Positions 1 through 7,932 of a stretch of DNA of 41,137 bases are shown here, one piece after another. The stretch is from JBARRS01 sp049644345. Lineage in GTDB: Bacteria > Actinomycetota > Thermoleophilia > Gaiellales > Gaiellaceae. The notes beneath the pieces are model-generated. The model saw nothing but the letters and a program-made list of their open reading frames with translations. It did not search any database and was not told the origin of the DNA. The number at the start of each line of letters is the position of its first letter. The first letter of the stretch is position 1. Both the position numbers and the translations under genes were made by a program. The stretch spans positions 1 through 41,137 of the forward strand of contig JBARRS010000189.1 of the NCBI GenBank assembly GCA_049644345.1, written 5' to 3'.

Positions 1-416
1 GTGACCGTCGGGACGACTGTCACCTTGGCCGTCAGCGTCTTTGTCACGTTGCCGCCGTTCGGGTTCGGGTTTCGCATCGATCCCGTCGACGTCAGCGTCC
101 AGATCGCGTTCGCGCGGTCGAGTGTCCCCGACCAGGTGACCGTGCCCTTGCCGAGCGTGGTCGTTCGCGTAGGGAGCACGGTGGGGTCGAGCGAGTTGAC
201 ATTCGGGTCGTTCAGGACCGCCATGGAATTGTTGATCCCGGCCTCGGCGAGCGTGAAGGCGCCTGTCTTCGTCTTGCTCTGGTCGGAGGCGCGTGAGTTG
301 CGGGTCGTGTACTCGATCGCGGTCACGCTCATGAGCCCGAGCACGACCATGATCCCCAGCGCCATCGGCAGCGCCAGGGCACGCTCACTCGTTAGTCGCT
401 TCCGCAGTGTCCGCAA
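1..416 (-). CDS. PilX-like minor pilin / pilus assembly protein (3' end outside window)
   Basis: An open frame on the minus strand runs off the left edge. Near its N-terminus, after a short basic stretch (LRTLRKRLTSERALALP), there is one hydrophobic segment of about 20 residues, followed by a polar region with 'AEAGINNSM'. This resembles the PilX-type N-terminus, where an AEAG-like motif follows the transmembrane helix. The visible remainder is Thr/Asn/Val-rich, as in pilin heads. It starts 8 nt after the upstream prepilin gene stops and belongs to the same operon. The start is uncertain: TTG at 414-416 is preferred, but CTG codons further upstream are also in frame after a TAG. There is no Glu at +5 of the hydrophobic stretch, so it is not a canonical processed pilin. 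Likely role (inference): minor component priming assembly of a type IV pilus-like filament. Confidence 0.6.
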   Translation of the reverse strand, partial: MRTLRKRLTSERALALPMALGIMVVLGLMSVTAIEYTTRNSRASDQSKTKTGAFTLAEAGINNSMAVLNDPNVNSLDPTVLPTRTTTLGKGTVTWSGTLDRANAIWTLTSTGSMRNPNPNGGNVTKTLTAKVTVVPTV

Positions 417-424
417 GTTCGAAT

Positions 425-976
425 TCAGCTCCGCGAGCTGTTCCTAAGAACAATGTCGTCCGCTAGCTCGTAACTGTCGACACTCTTACGGGGGTTGACA
501 TTCACCGGCAGATCGACGTGAAGAACCGCGAGCGTGCTCGTCGTCTGCGCCGTGAACGTGAAGATCGAGCCGTTCGTGAGGTAGTCGGCCCACTTGACGC
601 CGCCCGTGCACGTGGCGCCGACGACCCGGTAGAGGCCGTAGCGGTTCGTGCCGTTGCTCCGAGTACACCAGGTGACCGAGCCGCTGCCCGTTTTGCAGTA
701 GTTGGGCAGGGTGATCGTCAGCGAGGAGGATGCTCCTGTCGGAGTGGCCGTGCTCGCGCAGTGGATCTCGCGCCGCAGCTTGTCGAGAGCGAGCCGCGCG
801 TTCAGCTGTGCCTGGAAGCGGTGCTGCATGCCGGTCTCGGCGTTCGACCCCTGGACCAGCAGAACCGTGAGCCCGGTCATGACGACGCTGAGGATGACCA
901 GCACCGTCAGCATCTCCACGAGCGAGTAGCCGCTCGAGTCCCGCAGGCGCCCCAGCGGCGCCGCGAGCTTCTTCAT
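425..976 (-). CDS. type IV prepilin, PilW/PulJ-like minor pilin
   Basis: A 183-residue protein starting at ATG 974-976. A short basic leader ends in Gly, followed by YSLVEMLTVLVILSVV, the class III prepilin signal: the peptidase would cut between Gly and Tyr, and Glu lies at +5 of the mature protein. The helix leads into 'QARLALDKLRREIHCAST', typical of PilW/PulJ/ComGF-like minor pilins, and the head has several Cys that could form disulphides. The ATG overlaps the stop of the upstream PASTA gene by 4 bp, so the two are probably translationally coupled. A longer open frame extends upstream to 1771, but that part is arginine-rich out-of-frame translation of the PASTA gene and is rejected. Acts in the membrane, then in the extracellular filament. 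Confidence 0.85.
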   Translation of the reverse strand: MKKLAAPLGRLRDSSGYSLVEMLTVLVILSVVMTGLTVLLVQGSNAETGMQHRFQAQLNARLALDKLRREIHCASTATPTGASSSLTITLPNYCKTGSGSVTWCTRSNGTNRYGLYRVVGATCTGGVKWADYLTNGSIFTFTAQTTSTLAVLHVDLPVNVNPRKSVDSYELADDIVLRNSSRS

Positions 977-1824
977 CGAGTATGCGCCTCCACGTACGCG
1001 AGGGCTGCCTTGGCGACCGACTCGCTCAGCGAGCCGATCCCCCACTGAGCCTCGAGCTGCCTGTCGGTCCGGATCAGCGTCCGCACGGCCTCGGCGCCGT
1101 GCCACCAGCCGAAACGCGCTCCGGTGACGATCCAGGCGTGCTGGTAGAGCCAGTGCCGGACGTTGCGGTCGGTGCGCTGCGGGCGGGCGGCGACCCAGCG
1201 TTCGAGCAGGCGCGCCCGTGCAGGCAACGAGATCTCGTTGAGTGGCTCCTTCCGCACGCCGCGGACGACGAACGCGGGCGGGCGGCGGAAGGCGTGCTTC
1301 ACACGCGGCTTCGTCCGCCGTGCAGGCTTCCGTACCTTCGGCTTGGCGAGCTTTCTCGGCTTCGCCTTCGGTAGAGCCGGCGCCGGCAGCGTGGGCCTGG
1401 CCACGGGTGCGTCGGCGAGCTCGATTTCCGTCCTGCTGGCCGATGCGTCGACGGGAGTCCCGTTCTGGGGATACGTGCCTTGAGCGAGCCTGAGGCTGAT
1501 CGTCGGAGCGCCGGTGTCGATCACACGGACACCCGGCGCGGGCGTCTGCGCGACGACGGTGTTGCCCGCGTAGCCGTGCGCACCGCCGACGACGCGCCAC
1601 CCGAAGCCGGCGTCGTCGAGCATGCCTTCGGCGAAGACGTAGACCTGGTGGCGGACGTCCGGAACAACGAGGATCGGCCGCTGCGGAGCGGCGGGCTTCG
1701 CCTTCGGCTTCGACGGAGCGACGATCGTTTTCCCCGCCGCGAAGGTCAGGGTCGCGGTCGCCAGCACCCAAATGAGGGTGACCGCGACAAAGCGTGGCAA
1801 GAGCGCCGCAAGCCGGACCGCCAT
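973..1824 (-). CDS. exported PASTA-like domain protein
   Basis: The protein opens with a hydrophobic signal peptide or anchor (MAVRLAALLPRFVAVTLIWV...). Next comes a PASTA-like module of about 65 residues, starting at 'VVPDV', continuing with 'AEGMLDDAGFGWRVV' and 'VVAQTPAPGVRV', and ending in a beta strand. A very basic Pro/Lys/Arg linker (KPRKLAKPKVRKPARR) follows, and a C-terminal region rich in Trp and Arg. PASTA modules bind peptidoglycan or muropeptides, but usually sit on kinases or PBPs; here there is no such partner domain. I chose the ATG at 1822-1824 because it gives a clean signal peptide; a TTG at 1858-1860, 4 bp after the preceding gene, would add 12 residues. The gene lies between the lytic enzyme and the prepilins, which suggests a role in anchoring or guiding the filament through the wall (inference). 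Confidence 0.65.
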   Translation of the reverse strand: MAVRLAALLPRFVAVTLIWVLATATLTFAAGKTIVAPSKPKAKPAAPQRPILVVPDVRHQVYVFAEGMLDDAGFGWRVVGGAHGYAGNTVVAQTPAPGVRVIDTGAPTISLRLAQGTYPQNGTPVDASASRTEIELADAPVARPTLPAPALPKAKPRKLAKPKVRKPARRTKPRVKHAFRRPPAFVVRGVRKEPLNEISLPARARLLERWVAARPQRTDRNVRHWLYQHAWIVTGARFGWWHGAEAVRTLIRTDRQLEAQWGIGSLSESVAKAALAYVEAHTR

Positions 1825-1864
1825 ACTCGCTCTATTCGGCAGATTTCGCCGAAAACTCAAGGTC

Positions 1865-3292
1865 CTAGCGCGTGAACGTGATCACGGCGCCCGAAGCGGG
1901 TTCGGGCGCGGGCGGAGCTGGCGGAACGACCGCGAAAACCGGTCCCGGCCGCCCGGCGGGCGCCGGCGCCGGGGTAGGCGCGTCCTGCCAGCGGAAAGCG
2001 ATCCCGGCGAAGTGCTGGAACCAGGCCTCGCTCTGCGGGAAGCGCGTCGTCGGGTCGAGCTGGAGGTGGAGATGCGGACCAGACGCGTCGCCCGTGTGGC
2101 CCACGAGTCCGACGAGCTCCCCGGCCGAGAACGCGGCGCCGGCGCGAACGCTCGGCTCAAGGTAGGAGAGGTGGCAGTACGTCCAGGTCTGACCGTCGCT
2201 CGTATGGATCGTGAGGCCGATGCCGCAGCGGGGATCCGGATACCGCCACCCACGCAGGACGACGGCGTCGTTGAGCGCGTAGACCGGCGAGCCTTCGGGA
2301 GCGGCGATGTCCGCGGCAGGGTAGTCGTGGTGCGTGTGCGCGGTCGAGACGACCGAAGGGCCTCCGCCGACGGGAAACACGTAGCCGTCCTGGTAGGCGG
2401 GCGCGCCGAAGGCCGCGCCGGCGGAGCTGAGGGACGCCGCCTCGACCCCCTGGCGGGCCTGGGCGAGGCCCGTCTGCGCGCTGTTGAGGTCGGCGATCAG
2501 CCGCTGGGCGCCCGCCGCGACAGAGGCTCGCGTCGCCGCGACGAGCCCCGCCTGCCGCTCGAGCTCGAGCTGGGCGGAGAGGAGCGACGCGCGGTTCGCG
2601 CGTGCACGAATCCGCCGCTCGCGGGCCAGCAGCTTCCGTTCCTGACCCTGCGCGGCGACGACGGCGCGGTTCGCCTTCACGACGTTCAGCGAAGCCTCGG
2701 TCAGGCTCAACTGCTGCTGCTCGAGCTGAAAGCCCGCATTCAGACCGCCGGAGCCGAAGAGCTGCGCCAGCTGCACGACCTGGTCGACGTACCACTGCGC
2801 GTGGTTGTACGAAAAGATCGCGCGTTGGATGTTCGTCCGGCCGCCCGAGGCGGCGAGGTAGCGCGCGGCGCTGAAGACGGCGTCCTGGGGATCCCAGGGG
2901 TCGGCGATGCCGTCGCCGTTCGCGTCGAGCCCCCAGCGAAGCCAGGTCGAAGGCATGAACTGCATCCAGCCGATAGCGCCTGCCGAGCTCGGGCCCATGT
3001 TCTGGCCGAAGTTCGACTCGACCTTGTTGATCGCCGCGAGCACCTGCCATGGGACGCCGTAGGCCGCGGCGGCGCGCTGCCAGACCGTCTTCAGCTCTCC
3101 GGAGGAGAGCGCCTGCAGCTGCGAGGGCGGTGACGTCCACCCCGGTCGCAGGACGAGCTGGCCCGGCAGGTTCGGCACGTCGGCGCTCGGCAGTGCTACC
3201 GGCGAGGACGGGATCACCGCGAACGTGTCGGCCCGAGCGGTGCCTGAGATCGCGGCAAGCGCAACCGCGAGCGGGACGAGCAGCCGCTTCAT
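1865..3292 (-). CDS. secreted lytic transglycosylase with C-terminal M23 peptidase domain
   Basis: A 475-residue, two-enzyme cell wall hydrolase. A signal peptide occupies residues 1-21. An SLT-type transglycosylase domain (about 65-180) contains catalytic Glu in 'NKVESNFG' (E92), then 'GAIGWMQFMPSTW' and a 'DANGDGIADP' loop. Residues about 185-290 are a Leu/Ala/Arg/Gln-rich coiled coil. The C-terminal M23 (LytM-type) endopeptidase (about 300-430) has zinc-site motifs 'HHDYPAAD' and 'PHLHLQL'. It would cleave both glycan strands and cross-linking peptides. The ATG overlaps the pilT stop by 4 bp and the next gene starts close downstream, so it belongs to the pilus operon. Likely role (inference): opening peptidoglycan for the filament. 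The SLT and M23 assignments are firm; the specific role is not. Confidence 0.9.
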   Translation of the reverse strand: MKRLLVPLAVALAAISGTARADTFAVIPSSPVALPSADVPNLPGQLVLRPGWTSPPSQLQALSSGELKTVWQRAAAAYGVPWQVLAAINKVESNFGQNMGPSSAGAIGWMQFMPSTWLRWGLDANGDGIADPWDPQDAVFSAARYLAASGGRTNIQRAIFSYNHAQWYVDQVVQLAQLFGSGGLNAGFQLEQQQLSLTEASLNVVKANRAVVAAQGQERKLLARERRIRARANRASLLSAQLELERQAGLVAATRASVAAGAQRLIADLNSAQTGLAQARQGVEAASLSSAGAAFGAPAYQDGYVFPVGGGPSVVSTAHTHHDYPAADIAAPEGSPVYALNDAVVLRGWRYPDPRCGIGLTIHTSDGQTWTYCHLSYLEPSVRAGAAFSAGELVGLVGHTGDASGPHLHLQLDPTTRFPQSEAWFQHFAGIAFRWQDAPTPAPAPAGRPGPVFAVVPPAPPAPEPASGAVITFTR

Positions 3293-4473
3293 GCCCCGGT
3301 GGGACGGACGACCCGGAGCTCCGGCATCGGATTCTCCTCGGGCTCCGGCGCCCGCTGCGGTTGCCGCTCGTCGTTGGCGGGGCCGACGGCGTGCCGCTTG
3401 AGCGAGTACTCGACCGCGACGAGGAAGTCGTGCCGATTCGAGGAGGCGTTCGCCGCCACCTCGCGGTCGACCTCGCCGGCGAGCACGAGCTCGATCAACG
3501 CCGTGGTGAAGGTCTGCATCTGGAAGAAGTCGCCCTCGGCGATCGCGTCAGGGATCTCCTCCGGCCGGTTCTCGCGGATCAAGTCGGCGATCCGCGCGTT
3601 GTTCACCATCACCTCGACGGCCGCGACACGGCCGCCGGCCGCGCGCGGAAGCAGGCGCTGGCTGATCACGCCGTTGAGGACGCCGGCGAGGATCGAGCGG
3701 ATCTGGTCCTGCTTCGCGGCCGGGAAGAACTCGACCATCCGGCCGAGCGTCTCGGCGGCGTCGATGGTGTGCATCGTCGAGAGGACGAGGTGGCCGGACT
3801 CGGCGGCCTTCAGCGCCGTCTCTGCTGTCTCCGCGTCGCGGAGCTCGCCGATCAGGATCACATCGGGGTCCTGGCGCAGGACGCGGCGGATCGCGGCGAG
3901 GAACGACTCGGTGTCGAGCCCGACCTCGCGCTGGTTGACGATGCAGCCCTGGTCCCGGTGGAGGATCTCGATCGGGTCCTCGACCGTGACGATGTGCTGG
4001 CGGCGTGTGCGGTTGATGTGATCCAGCATGGCCGCGAGCGTCGTCGTCTTCCCCGAGCCGGTGGCGCCGGTGACGAGCACCAGTCCGCGGTGCTCTGTCG
4101 CGAGCCGCTCCACGCCCGGCGGGAGGCGAAGCTGCGCGAAGCTGGGGATCGCGGCTGGAATCACGCGGAAGGCGAACGAGATCGAGCCGCGCTGACGGAA
4201 GACGTTGACGCGGAAGCGCGGCAGGTCCTCCGCCGTGTAGGCGAGATCCAGCTCGCCCGTGTCGTGGAAGCCGACGAGCTTCGCCGGCATGAGCTCGGTG
4301 AGAGTCGCGAGCGCCGTCTCCAGATCGCTCTCGAGCATGGCCGGTGCATCGTCGAGCGCGCTGAGCTCGCCGTCGCGCCTGAGAACGGGCGGCTGCCCGA
4401 GCTTGAGGTGGACGTCGCTCGCGCCGAGCTCTACGGCGCGCCGCAGGATGGAGTTGAGCTCCACGGAGCCCAC
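3289..4473 (-). CDS. pilT: PilT-family type IV pilus retraction ATPase
   Basis: A 394-residue secretion ATPase of the PilT/GspE superfamily. The N-terminal motif 'LGASDVHLKLGQPPVLR' is the PilT signature. Walker A GATGSGKT is at residues 136-143, the Asp box and 'PDVILIGELRD' (Walker B region) follow, then 'GHLVLSTMHT' (His box). Size and motif order fit PilT rather than PilB. The C-terminus has an extra Pro/Glu-rich tail of about 25 residues. The GTG at 4471-4473 is the best start: the open frame continues upstream, but only through arginine-rich sequence overlapping the next gene. Its stop overlaps the lytic transglycosylase start (ATGA). No PilB, PilC, PilM-Q or major pilin is seen here; they may lie beyond the left edge. 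Confidence 0.92.
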   Translation of the reverse strand: MGSVELNSILRRAVELGASDVHLKLGQPPVLRRDGELSALDDAPAMLESDLETALATLTELMPAKLVGFHDTGELDLAYTAEDLPRFRVNVFRQRGSISFAFRVIPAAIPSFAQLRLPPGVERLATEHRGLVLVTGATGSGKTTTLAAMLDHINRTRRQHIVTVEDPIEILHRDQGCIVNQREVGLDTESFLAAIRRVLRQDPDVILIGELRDAETAETALKAAESGHLVLSTMHTIDAAETLGRMVEFFPAAKQDQIRSILAGVLNGVISQRLLPRAAGGRVAAVEVMVNNARIADLIRENRPEEIPDAIAEGDFFQMQTFTTALIELVLAGEVDREVAANASSNRHDFLVAVEYSLKRHAVGPANDERQPQRAPEPEENPMPELRVVRPTGA

Positions 4474-4502
4474 ATCGGCACCCCGGAACGCAGGCTTGAG
4501 AC

Positions 4503-5639
4503 TTAGGCCGGTTTTCCGAGCGCCTCGACTAGGCGCAACGGCGCGCGCACGAGCCCACGTGCGTCGCCGGGGCTCTTGACGTCGCCGCGGACGAATCCCT
4601 CGAAGAATCGCCAGACGATCGGTAGGCGGATGACCGCGAAGGTGAACCGCGGGAAGCGGTCGAGTGCGAGCTTCGCCTTCCACGCCGACGCCTCCAGCCG
4701 GTTGAGCGCCGTGTCGAGGTCTCGCTGGTAGGGCTCGAGGTCGCCGGCGCGGCCGGCGAGCAGCTCGAGGGTCGTTCCCGCGGCGAGACGTGCGCTCAGC
4801 GCGGCTTCGTAGATCCCGTCGCCAGAGAGCGGGTCGACGAGCCCGGCCGCGTCGCCGACGAGCAGTGCGCGACCCTCGACGACGCGGTCGCCGGGTCGGC
4901 GCATCGGCAGTCGGTAGCCCCGCAGATCGACGAGCTCGCGCTCGTCGACGCGGTGGAGGTCGCAGAGCCGCCGGAGCTCCTCGCGCAAACGCGGCCCTTC
5001 CTGCTCCCAGCCGCCGACCCCGACGTTGACGTGATCGCCCTTGGGGAAGACCCAGCCGTAACCGCCCGCGACCGCGCCGAGCTCGAGCACCGCACGACCG
5101 CGGAAGCGGGCCCGGGGAATCGCCTCGTAGCTCGCGTTGCCCTCGTAGGCGACGCCGTAGCGCCGGCCGTCGGCGAGCCCGAGCGTCCGCGCAGACACAC
5201 CGTTGACGCCGTCCGCGCCAACGATCACGTCCGCCTCGACGCGCTCACCGTCAGCGCTGACGATGCCCGCCGGATCGATCTCGGTCACTCTGACGCCCTG
5301 GCGGAACTCCGCGCCCGCCTCGGCCGCCTGCTCGGCGAGGTACGCGTCGAGCCGGCGCCGCTGCGTCATCAGCACGAGCGGAAAGGGGCTGCGGCGTTCG
5401 ATGCGGGAGCGGTAGGCCAACCGAAGCTCGAACCGGTCGACCGAGTCCTCAACCACCGGGGCCGGATCGATCGGCAGCTCGCGCAGCGCGCGGGCGGTGA
5501 GGCCGCCGCCGCACGGCTTGTCGCGGGGGAACCGGGCGCGGTCGAGCATGAGCACGCGCGCGCCCGCGCGCGCGAGACGATAAGCAGTCGACGAGCCGGC
5601 CGGCCCGGCGCCGACGACGATCGCGTCGAAACGCTGCAC
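4503..5639 (-). CDS. geranylgeranyl reductase family FAD-dependent oxidoreductase
   Basis: A 378-residue flavoprotein of the GGR/ChlP-like family. The N-terminal dinucleotide-binding motif GAGPAG (residues 10-15) is followed by 'DRARFPRDKPCGGGLT', the family's diagnostic Cys-Gly-Gly-Gly segment, then 'VGADGVNS'-like (VGADGVNG) and 'LLVGDAAGLVDPLSGDGI' for FAD phosphate binding. Such enzymes saturate isoprenoid chains of menaquinone, archaeal-type lipids or chlorophyll; menaquinone side-chain reduction is the likeliest role here (inference). It starts with GTG at 5637-5639; an AGGA lies about 10 nt upstream. It precedes pilT by 29 bp on the same strand, so it may be the first gene of the pilus transcript, although a functional link is not obvious. 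Confidence 0.85.
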   Translation of the reverse strand: MQRFDAIVVGAGPAGSSTAYRLARAGARVLMLDRARFPRDKPCGGGLTARALRELPIDPAPVVEDSVDRFELRLAYRSRIERRSPFPLVLMTQRRRLDAYLAEQAAEAGAEFRQGVRVTEIDPAGIVSADGERVEADVIVGADGVNGVSARTLGLADGRRYGVAYEGNASYEAIPRARFRGRAVLELGAVAGGYGWVFPKGDHVNVGVGGWEQEGPRLREELRRLCDLHRVDERELVDLRGYRLPMRRPGDRVVEGRALLVGDAAGLVDPLSGDGIYEAALSARLAAGTTLELLAGRAGDLEPYQRDLDTALNRLEASAWKAKLALDRFPRFTFAVIRLPIVWRFFEGFVRGDVKSPGDARGLVRAPLRLVEALGKPA

Positions 5640-5659
5640 GGGAGCGAATCCTACGCCGC

Positions 5660-5665
5660 TAGAAT
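5660..5665 (+). promoter_or_regulatory. -10 box for tRNA-Tyr
   Basis: TAGAAT (one mismatch to TATAAT) lies 13 nt before the first tRNA base, a spacing that gives a very short 5' leader. No good -35 hexamer is seen at 16-18 bp upstream. Confidence 0.4.
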
Positions 5666-5678
5666 CTCCCAGCTTCCC

Positions 5679-5760
5679 GGGGGTGTGCCCGAGCGGCCAA
5701 AGGGAGCGGTCTGTAAAACCGCCGGCTCAGCCTACGGAGGTTCGAATCCTCCCGCCCCCA
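5679..5760 (+). tRNA. tRNA-Tyr (anticodon GTA)
   Basis: An 82-nt class II tRNA. The acceptor strand GGGGGTG (5679-5685) pairs with CGCCCCC (5753-5759), with discriminator A at 5760. The anticodon stem GCGGT/ACCGC encloses loop CTGTAAA, giving anticodon GTA at 5713-5715. The variable region (about 5723-5735, 13 nt) is long, as in bacterial tRNA-Tyr. The T-arm is GGAGG-TTCGAAT-CCTCC. The 3' CCA is not encoded. It is a single-copy tRNA between divergent protein genes. Confidence 0.97.
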
Positions 5761-5800
5761 CTCTCAGTGGCAGCACGTGAGCGAACGGAACAGCTCACGG

Positions 5801-5830
5801 TTGACATGTGACTAAATGGTCACATATGAT
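5801..5830 (+). promoter_or_regulatory. promoter with embedded palindromic operator for the ArsR-SRPBCC gene
   Basis: A perfect -35 TTGACA (5801-5806) is followed 18 bp later by -10 TATGAT (5825-5830, 5/6 match). The spacer is almost entirely filled by an inverted repeat: ATGTGAC (5806-5812), six bases, GTCACAT (5819-5825). A dimeric ArsR-type repressor bound here would cover both promoter elements. The expected transcription start, 6-8 nt after the -10, coincides with ATG 5838, so the mRNA would be leaderless. The sequence elements are seen directly; autorepression is inferred from position. Confidence 0.75.
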
Positions 5831-5837
5831 TGCGGGC

Positions 5838-6617
5838 ATGGACACGGTGTTCAGGGCCCTCGCCGACCCGACTCGCCGGAGCCTGCTCGACGAGCTGTTC
5901 AAGCAGGACGGGCAGACGCTCAGGACGCTCGAGCAGCGGCTGCCGATGACGCGCTTCGGGGTGATGAAGCACCTACGCGTGCTCGAGGAGGCGAATCTCG
6001 TGACCACGCGACGGCGCGGGCGCGAGAAGCTCCACTTCCTGAACCCGGTCCCGATCCGGTTCGTCCACGACCGCTGGGTGAGCAAATACGCCGAGCCCTG
6101 GGCCGCAGCGCTGACCGGGCTCAAGCGCGACATCGAGGAGGACGAAGTGGAGAAGGTTTTCGAGATCTACATCAAGACGACGCCGGAGCGCCTCTGGGAG
6201 GCGATCACCGACGGCGAGATGAGACGGAAGTACTCGTTCGGCTCACGCGTGAGCTCCGACTGGACGCCCGGCTCGCACTATGAGGCCACCGGTCCGGACG
6301 GCACCGGGATCTGGGTCGAGGGCGAGAACCTGGAGGTCGACCCGCCGCGCCGGCTCGTTCAGAGCATGACGGCTCTCTGGAGCGACGAGGTGAAGAAGGA
6401 GGGGCTCTCGCGCGTGACTTGGGAGATCGAGCCGGTCGGCGACTCCTGCCGGCTGACCGTCACCCACGACCAGCTCCGCGAGGACGCCAACGACGAGCTG
6501 TACGGCGGCTGGCCGATGATCCTCTCCGGTCTCAAGACCCTGCTCGAGACCGGCGAGCAGCTCACGACGCCCGGCTCCCTGCGCTTTTCGGAATCCTCGA
6601 GCCATCAGGCGGCTTGA
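5838..6617 (+). CDS. ArsR-family HTH fused to SRPBCC (AHSA1-like) domain
   Basis: A 259-residue fusion. Residues 1-90 are an ArsR winged helix: 'FRALADPTRRSLLDEL' is the family N-terminus, then 'LEQRLPMTRFGVMKHLRVLEEANLV' is the recognition helix region and 'TTRRRGREKLHFLNP' the wing. No metal-binding Cys cluster is visible. From about residue 105 an AHSA1/SRPBCC fold follows ('FEIYIKTTPERLWEAITDGEM...', 'GTGIWVEGENLEVDPPRRLVQSM', 'LTVTHDQL'), normally a hydrophobic ligand pocket. In most bacteria these two domains are adjacent genes; here they form one chain, so the pocket could sense a small hydrophobic ligand and release DNA (inference). The ATG at 5838 is chosen over GTG 5808 because the upstream sequence is the promoter itself. 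Confidence 0.88.
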   Translation: MDTVFRALADPTRRSLLDELFKQDGQTLRTLEQRLPMTRFGVMKHLRVLEEANLVTTRRRGREKLHFLNPVPIRFVHDRWVSKYAEPWAAALTGLKRDIEEDEVEKVFEIYIKTTPERLWEAITDGEMRRKYSFGSRVSSDWTPGSHYEATGPDGTGIWVEGENLEVDPPRRLVQSMTALWSDEVKKEGLSRVTWEIEPVGDSCRLTVTHDQLREDANDELYGGWPMILSGLKTLLETGEQLTTPGSLRFSESSSHQAA

Positions 6618-6699
6618 GACCCTGACCGACTTCGACGAGGCGTCGCTGCATATCGGCGGCGCCTCGATCCCATTGGCCGCTCGTTTACCGAGCGAGTGC

Positions 6700-6728
6700 T
6701 TGACCGCCTCGCCACGCCGGTCTAGCGT
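6700..6728 (+). promoter_or_regulatory. candidate glpX promoter
   Basis: TTGACC (6700-6705), a 17-bp spacer, and TAGCGT (6723-6728), which fits the actinobacterial TANNNT -10. It would start transcription near 6735, about 39 nt before the glpX ATG. No clear Shine-Dalgarno sequence precedes that ATG. Confidence 0.5.
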
Positions 6729-6773
6729 CCCGCACGTGACTCTGGTCGCGATGCGCCAACTTCTCCCAGCAAA

Positions 6774-7790
6774 ATGACCGTCACCACGCAAGAAGCGCCG
6801 CCCACACCGAGGGCGCCTGATCGGAACCTCGCGCTCGAGCTCGTGCGCGTGACCGAGGCCGGCGCGCTCGGCGCCGCCCGCTGGGTAGGCCGTGGCCGCA
6901 AGGAGGCTGCCGACAAGGGTGCGGTCGACGCCATGCGGGCGGTGCTGGCCACGGTCTCCATGAATGGCGTTGTCGTGATCGGCGAGGGCGAGAAGGACGA
7001 GGCGCCGATGCTCTACAACGGCGAGCGTGTCGGCGACGGTTCGGGCGCCGAGGTGGATGTCGCTGTCGATCCGCTCGAGGGGACCCGGCTGGCCGCCCTG
7101 GGGCAGGCGAACGCGATCTCGGTAGTAGCGGTCGCCAAGCGCGGGACGATGTTCTTCCCAGGCGCCGCCTTCTACATGGACAAGATTGTCACCGGCCCCG
7201 AGGCGGCGGACGTGATCGACATCGACGCCTCGCCGGCCGAGAACGTCCGACGGGTGGCCGAGGCGAAGGAGAAGCAGCCGAGCGAGCTGATCGTGATCGT
7301 ACTCGAGCGCGAGCGGCACGAGCGGCTGATCGAGGAGCTGCGCGCGGCGGACGCGCGGGTGCACCTCATTCGCGACGGCGACGTCGCACCGACAATCGCG
7401 GCCGCGCACGCCGGCTCGGTCGAGGTCGACCTCCTGATGGGGATCGGCGGCACGCCCGAGGGCGTAATCGCCGCCGCGGCGATCAAGTGCCTCGGCGGGG
7501 CGATCCAGGGGCGGTTGTACCCAAGGAACGAAGAGGAGCGGCGCGCGCTCGTCGACGCGGGCTACGACCCTGATCGGGTGCTGACCACCGACGATCTCGT
7601 CTCGGGCGAGGATGTCTTCGTTGCGGCGACCGGCGTCACGAACGGCACCCTTCTCCGAGGCGTCCGCTACACGAAGGACTACGCGCTCACGGACTCGATC
7701 GTGATGCGCTCGCGTTCGGCGACGGTTCGCCGCATCGAGGCCCGCCACTCGCTCGCCCGGTCGGGCCTGGTCCTGCCCGAGCAACACTAG
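6774..7790 (+). CDS. glpX: class II fructose-1,6-bisphosphatase
   Basis: A 338-residue GlpX-type FBPase, converting fructose-1,6-bisphosphate to fructose-6-phosphate in gluconeogenesis. Diagnostic segments are 'VIGEGEKDEAPMLYNGE' (metal-binding Glu/Asp), 'VAVDPLEGTRLAALG' (substrate and metal loop), 'AVAKRGTMF' and 'LLMGIGGTPEGVIAAAAIKCLGG'. Length and motif order match the family that serves as the main FBPase in actinobacteria. Fructose-6-phosphate is also a substrate of phosphoketolases, and such a gene lies at 24950. It is convergent with bioY. The long open frame on the opposite strand (6243-8090) is a codon-bias shadow. Confidence 0.95.
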   Translation: MTVTTQEAPPTPRAPDRNLALELVRVTEAGALGAARWVGRGRKEAADKGAVDAMRAVLATVSMNGVVVIGEGEKDEAPMLYNGERVGDGSGAEVDVAVDPLEGTRLAALGQANAISVVAVAKRGTMFFPGAAFYMDKIVTGPEAADVIDIDASPAENVRRVAEAKEKQPSELIVIVLERERHERLIEELRAADARVHLIRDGDVAPTIAAAHAGSVEVDLLMGIGGTPEGVIAAAAIKCLGGAIQGRLYPRNEEERRALVDAGYDPDRVLTTDDLVSGEDVFVAATGVTNGTLLRGVRYTKDYALTDSIVMRSRSATVRRIEARHSLARSGLVLPEQH

Positions 7791-7932
7791 CGTCGTGCAA
7801 GATTTGCGAGCCTGCTTACACCTCGAGGGCCTGACCCGTCCCGGCGTGCGCAAGCCCTTCGGCACCGCGGAGGGCTCCGCGCCGACATCATCCCAGCGGT
7901 GAGATCGCGGTCGGCGAATCCGTCGTCCCGAT

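Noticed and set aside
977..1771. Long N-terminal extension of the prepilin frame
   Set aside because: The prepilin signal needs a short basic leader. The extension is out-of-frame sequence of the PASTA gene.
5679..5760. tRNA-Leu or tRNA-Ser on account of the long variable region
   Set aside because: The anticodon loop CTGTAAA gives GTA, which is Tyr. Bacterial tRNA-Tyr also has a long variable arm.
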